Assembly: GCF_001425755.1 (NCBI RefSeq)
Contig: NZ_LMDH01000001.1
Coordinates: forward strand, 966,474-1,030,473
Reading direction: 5' to 3'
Source of the DNA: Aeromicrobium sp. Root344
Lineage (GTDB): Bacteria > Actinomycetota > Actinomycetes > Propionibacteriales > Nocardioidaceae
Length of the DNA: 64,000 nt
The translations under genes were made by a program, and so were the position numbers. Positions 60,532 to 64,000 of the stretch are shown one piece after another (position 1 is the stretch's first letter; each line of letters starts with the position of its first letter). The notes under the pieces were generated by a model. That model did not search any database and was not told the DNA's origin. It saw nothing but the letters and a program-made list of their open reading frames with translations.

Positions 60532-61350
60532 TCAGGGACGCTTCTGCACGAACACCATCAACGTCGCCGCCAACGGTGGCGGCGTGAGGTGGCCGAGCGT
60601 CGCCGCGGCACGCCACGCGGTGACGGAGTTGCCGAAGTAGGTCGGCTCGCTCGTGTGGCCGTACACCACGACGTTGTTGCGGGACGCCGGGAAGAGCCGG
60701 CGGAGCGCCCGCCGCGTGTTCATCGCGTACTGCGTCGGGAACACGTCCTCAGCGAGCCGTCCGGGCTGCAGGCGACGCAGGACTCGCGTGTGGAACGAGT
60801 TGGGCACCGCGCGGGCGCCCAGGCCGATGATGCCCCACTTGTTGGGCGTACGGGCGGCGAGCCAGCCCCCGGGCCGCAGCACGCGCATGATCTCGTCGGC
60901 CACGGCAGGTGCATCGGCCTTGGTGACGTGCTCGAACACGTAGTCGGCGATGACGACGTCGAACGACGCATCGGGGAAGGGCAGCTTCTCGCCCTGAGGG
61001 ACGACGAGGGCCTCGTCCAGCGACGGGTTGTCGAGCACGGCCGGATCGATGTCGGTGCCGACGACGCGCGCCACCTTGCCCTTGAGGAGCCGCACCTCGC
61101 GGTGCGTGCGCGGCACCGGCTCGACCATCCAGTACGCCCGTCCGGCACCGAAGTCGAGCACCTGGCTGTCGTGATCGACCAAGGAGTTGACCCGCAGGTA
61201 GAACTCGATCCAGCCGTCATGCCGGGAGTAGCCTCCCGCCTGCGCCTCCGGGTAGAGCCGCTTCAACATCCCGCCCGGCTCGAAGGAATCGGCGGTGGCC
61301 TGGGTGTCGAGGTCCGAGATGCCTGGGTTCACGTCATTTTGGGCGTCCAC
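60532..61350 (-). CDS. class I SAM-dependent methyltransferase
   Basis: A 272-residue protein from a GTG start. The SAM domain is evident: SQVLDFGAGRAYWMVEP, RVVGTDIDPAVLDNPSLDEA, FDVVIADYVFEHVTKADAPA and VLRPGGWLAARTP. The N-terminal ~60 residues are a helical cap. It lies convergent to the OafA-like gene and divergent from the SGNH hydrolase gene. Acceptor unknown; a glycan or lipid-linked sugar is likely from context. Confidence 0.88.
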   Translation of the reverse strand: MDAQNDVNPGISDLDTQATADSFEPGGMLKRLYPEAQAGGYSRHDGWIEFYLRVNSLVDHDSQVLDFGAGRAYWMVEPVPRTHREVRLLKGKVARVVGTDIDPAVLDNPSLDEALVVPQGEKLPFPDASFDVVIADYVFEHVTKADAPAVADEIMRVLRPGGWLAARTPNKWGIIGLGARAVPNSFHTRVLRRLQPGRLAEDVFPTQYAMNTRRALRRLFPASRNNVVVYGHTSEPTYFGNSVTAWRAAATLGHLTPPPLAATLMVFVQKRP

Positions 61351-61443
61351 GCGGCGATACTAGTGCCTTGCTGCCGACTGCGCGGCCGTTGCATACTGAC
61401 TCGGGCCGATCCCAGGCCTCCGACTGCCAGGAGTACTTTGCTC

Positions 61444-62268
61444 GTGCCTTCCCCGCTCCCCCTGCCTGCTCGGGTCCTGGTCAAAGGCGCCTCCACGGTC
61501 AACTGGGTCTCCTGGATGGGTGGACCGCGTACCGACCTCGGATTCCCCCGCGCCATCGAGGCCGAGCTGCACGCCGCCGGACGCCCGGCGACCGTCCGCA
61601 ACGGAGCGGTGCTGGGCCAGCCCACGCGGCATCTCGTCAAGGAGTGGCAGCCGGAGATCCTCCAGTGGTCCCCCGACGCCGTGGTGATCCTGGCCGGGCA
61701 CTACGAGGCGATCCACCTGTTCATCCCGCACTGGTTCGAGCGCCACGCCAACCGGGTCGACCGGCCGACGACCGGCCTGCAGCACCTCTACTTCCGCAAG
61801 ATCATCCGAGCGGTCTGGAAGCCCCTCGTCACGGTCCAGTCCAAGATCGACGGCCCCCTCGGAACGCGACTGCTCCGGCGCCGCATCCGCCGGATGAATC
61901 GCGACCTCGAGGGCTACATCGCCAAGGTCAGGACCGTCGCGAGCCCGCTGATCTTCGTCCTGGAGCTGTTGCCGCCCGCCGGCGCGCACAACAACTGGTT
62001 CCCCGGCATGAGCGATCGCATCGCGATGGTCAACCAGGTCAACCGCGAGCTGATCGAGCGCCTCGACGAGCCCGACATCCGGTTCTTCCCGGTGCGCGAC
62101 ATCGTCGAGGAGGTCGCCGGAGGTGATCCGCTCGCGGCGACGCCGGACGGGTTCCACTACACCCCGGCCCTGCACGGCGCGATCGGTCGCCGACTGGGGC
62201 AGGAGATCGAGTCCTGGGCCAAGAGCCAGCCGCACCTGTCCTCCGTCGACCTGATCGAGGAGAGGTGA
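61444..62268 (+). CDS. SGNH/GDSL-type hydrolase
   Basis: The GTG at 61444, with AGGAG 10 bases upstream, gives 274 residues. The block VLVKGASTVNWVSWMGG contains a GxS nucleophile-type motif, VRNGAVLGQPTRHL the glycine region, VVILAGHYEA the third block, and PDGFHYTPALHG the catalytic DxxH. No signal peptide is evident, so it probably acts inside the cell or at the membrane. It may deacylate or transfer acyl groups on a glycan. GTGA overlap with the next gene. Confidence 0.82.
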   Translation: MPSPLPLPARVLVKGASTVNWVSWMGGPRTDLGFPRAIEAELHAAGRPATVRNGAVLGQPTRHLVKEWQPEILQWSPDAVVILAGHYEAIHLFIPHWFERHANRVDRPTTGLQHLYFRKIIRAVWKPLVTVQSKIDGPLGTRLLRRRIRRMNRDLEGYIAKVRTVASPLIFVLELLPPAGAHNNWFPGMSDRIAMVNQVNRELIERLDEPDIRFFPVRDIVEEVAGGDPLAATPDGFHYTPALHGAIGRRLGQEIESWAKSQPHLSSVDLIEER

Positions 62269-63437
62269 GCTCGGCCACACTGCGGGTCGCGGTCGTCCAC
62301 GCCTACTACTCCAGCCGGCAGCCCAGCGGCGAGAACATCGTCGTCGACATGCAGGTGGACGCGCTCAGGCGCGCCGGGCACGAGGTCGAGGTCTTCGCCC
62401 GGCGGACCGACGAGCTGGAGAGCGCACGCCTGTTCCCGGTCGCGTCCGGGATCCGTGCTGCCACCAATCGCGGCGCCAGCCCCCGCAAGGCGATCGAACA
62501 GTTCCAGGCCGACATCGTCCACGTGCACAACCTGTTTCCCACGTACGGTCGCACGTGGACGCAGCACTTCTCCTCGCGGCTCGTGACGACACTGCACAAC
62601 TACCGGCCCATCTGCCCGGCGGCGACGCTGCACCGTGACGGGCGGTCGTGCACGCTGTGCCCGGACTCCGGCAGTGCCCTCTCGGCCGTACGTCACAGCT
62701 GTTTCAAGGGGAGCCGCACGCAGTCGATCCCGGTCGCGCTCGGAACGCGTTTCCAGAACGACCCGTTGCTGACCAACGCGGCTCGCGTCATCACCCTCAA
62801 CGACGACATGCTGGAGCGCTACGCCGTGACCGGAGTGCCTCGTGAACGCCTCGTGACGGTGCCCAACTTCGTGGACGCACCGCAGGCCCCCGGCCGGCAT
62901 GACGGCGGGTTCTGGCTCTACGTCGGCAGGCTCACGGAGGACAAGGGCGTCGCCGAGCTGGTCGACGCCTGGCCCGACGGTCCGGTGCTCAAGGTCGTGG
63001 GCAGCGGCCCCCTCGAGGAGCTGCTCGCGCGTACGGCCGGCCCCACGGTCGAGCTCGTGGGCCAGCTGTCGCACGACGAGGTGCGTGCCCTGCTCGGTGC
63101 CGCCCAGGGGCTGTTCTTCCCGAGCCTGTGGCCGGAGGGGCTCCCGACGGTCTACCTCGAGGCGCTGGCGGCAGGGCTGCCGGTCGTCGCGTGGCCGCAG
63201 TCGATCGTGGGCACCCTGGTGGCCGGCCAGGGCACCGGATTCGTGACCAGCGGCGTCGTCGCCGACGACATCGCCCGAGCCGGCACCGCGTTCCCCGCAC
63301 TGTCCGATCACTGCCGCACGGTCTTCGACACGACCTACACGGAGGCAGCCTGGGTCGCCGCGATCGAGAGGGTCTACGCCGACGTATTGAGGGATCCGTC
63401 CCCCGGCGCAGCCGGTGCTCATAGGATGCCGCTATGA
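62265..63437 (+). CDS. glycosyltransferase family 4
   Basis: A 390-residue GT-B fold transferase from a GTG that overlaps the hydrolase stop. The N-terminal domain has VAVVHAYYSSRQPSGENIVV and TLHNYRPICPAATLHRDGRS, C-rich as in related Actinobacteria enzymes; the C-terminal domain has FWLYVGRLTEDKGVAELVDA, LVGQLSHDEVRALLGAAQGL and FPSLWPEGLPTVYLEALAAG, the E-x7-E donor motif. It is tied by overlaps to its neighbours on both sides. Acceptor and sugar unknown. Confidence 0.93.
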   Translation: MSSATLRVAVVHAYYSSRQPSGENIVVDMQVDALRRAGHEVEVFARRTDELESARLFPVASGIRAATNRGASPRKAIEQFQADIVHVHNLFPTYGRTWTQHFSSRLVTTLHNYRPICPAATLHRDGRSCTLCPDSGSALSAVRHSCFKGSRTQSIPVALGTRFQNDPLLTNAARVITLNDDMLERYAVTGVPRERLVTVPNFVDAPQAPGRHDGGFWLYVGRLTEDKGVAELVDAWPDGPVLKVVGSGPLEELLARTAGPTVELVGQLSHDEVRALLGAAQGLFFPSLWPEGLPTVYLEALAAGLPVVAWPQSIVGTLVAGQGTGFVTSGVVADDIARAGTAFPALSDHCRTVFDTTYTEAAWVAAIERVYADVLRDPSPGAAGAHRMPL

Positions 63438-64000
63438 GTCAGCGAAATAGCCGCAACCACGCCGAGGCCGTCGTAGCGGCGCAGGAGATCAACTACACCG
63501 ACGAGTTCGACTACGACAACAGCTCACCGCACCTGACTCACGACAACCTGCGGACCATGGTCGAGACGCGGATGGTCAAGCTGGTCGAGCAGACCTTGGC
63601 GCGCCAAGGCAGCTGCCGGGTCCTCGAGGTGGGTGCCGGCCACGGCACCTTCACGCGCAGCGTCCTCGACGCCGGCGCCCAGATCACGGTGACCGAGACG
63701 AGCACGGCCAGCGCCGACTACCTGCGCCGCACGTTCGGTGATGCCATCGAGGTCCGCTTCGACGAGACGGGGGAGGAGATCCTCAAGACCGAGGAGCGGT
63801 GGGACATCGCCGTCATGACCAGCGTCCTGCACCACATCCCCGACTACCTCGCCTTCCTCACGGGCCTCACCGGCCTGGTCGCACCCGGAGGCTCCATCTT
63901 CACCGTCCAGGACCCGCTGTACTACCCGCGCATGTCCAAGGTCGCGCACGCCGCCGACCGGGCGACCTACTTCGCCTGGCGCCTGGTGCAGGGCAACTAC
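63434..64000 (+). CDS. class I SAM-dependent methyltransferase, partial
   Basis: The ATG overlaps the glycosyltransferase stop (ATGA); the frame stays open to the window edge, 189 codons. SCRVLEVGAGHGTFTRSVLD and ITVTETSTASADYLRR form the SAM-binding part, WDIAVMTSVLHHIPDY the acidic block, and TGLVAPGGSIFTVQDPL the post-core strand. It begins MSQRNSRNHAEAVVAAQEIN. The C-terminus lies outside the window. It is the third gene of a coupled hydrolase-GT4-methyltransferase set. Confidence 0.9.
   Translation, partial: MSQRNSRNHAEAVVAAQEINYTDEFDYDNSSPHLTHDNLRTMVETRMVKLVEQTLARQGSCRVLEVGAGHGTFTRSVLDAGAQITVTETSTASADYLRRTFGDAIEVRFDETGEEILKTEERWDIAVMTSVLHHIPDYLAFLTGLTGLVAPGGSIFTVQDPLYYPRMSKVAHAADRATYFAWRLVQGNY

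Noticed and set aside
1-64000. CRISPR array or rRNA operon
   Set aside because: No regularly spaced repeats and no rRNA-like conserved blocks were seen in the window.

Overview
The window comes from a high-GC Gram-positive actinomycete. Three things support this: a mycothiol-type maleylpyruvate isomerase family gene; an actinobacterial Tad-pilus block with DUF4244 pilin-like genes and an Ssd/CpaE-like ATPase; and several genes whose -10 box lies 6-8 bases before a GTG or ATG start, as in leaderless actinobacterial transcripts. The gene order holB (delta prime), topA, helicase, Rv3654c-like to ssd, HAD phosphatase resembles the Rv3644c-Rv3661 block of mycobacteria as I remember it. A Nocardioides/Aeromicrobium-type organism is a reasonable guess, not a proof.

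Layout. 1-7.1 kb: a partial secreted protein downstream of a perfect 24-bp palindromic operator and a LacI-type regulator; then an amino-acid/amine permease divergent from a two-subunit N,N-dimethylformamidase (dmfA1-dmfA2) followed by a LuxR-type regulator. 7.15-18.57 kb: an integrated element in the 3' half of a tRNA-Thr(CGT) gene, bounded by a 49-bp direct repeat. It carries a tyrosine recombinase, an overlapping small excisionase-like gene, an unknown two-gene pair, a small zinc-finger gene, and a two-gene operon of very large proteins. Each large protein joins an N-terminal PD-(D/E)XK-like nuclease to a P-loop NTPase and a long helical sensor-like region. This operon is the best candidate for an undescribed (anti-phage) system.

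18.7-32.8 kb is chromosomal housekeeping: chorismate mutase, DUF937, an alpha/beta hydrolase overlapping holB and tmk, methyltransferases, YjbR, LtrA, topoisomerase I, an MFS exporter, an XRE-cupin regulator divergent from a GNAT acetyltransferase, and a mycothiol-family enzyme. 32.9-44.2 kb: a proton-pumping pyrophosphatase, a STAS anti-sigma antagonist, an MrfA-type helicase, a decayed MFS fragment, the eight-gene Tad pilus/secretion cluster, and a HAD-IB phosphatase.

44.5-64 kb is a cell-surface glycan locus: three membrane acyltransferases (one with an SGNH domain), an LTA-synthase/sulfatase-like membrane enzyme, an overlapping operon of tyrosine autokinase, O-antigen-ligase-like protein and GT61 transferase, a GDP-mannose 3,5-epimerase-like gene, GDP-mannose 4,6-dehydratase with a partner reductase-like gene, glycosyltransferases, methyltransferases and an SGNH hydrolase. 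Together these suggest synthesis, polymerisation and acyl/methyl decoration of a polysaccharide containing GDP-mannose-derived sugars. The locus continues past the right edge.
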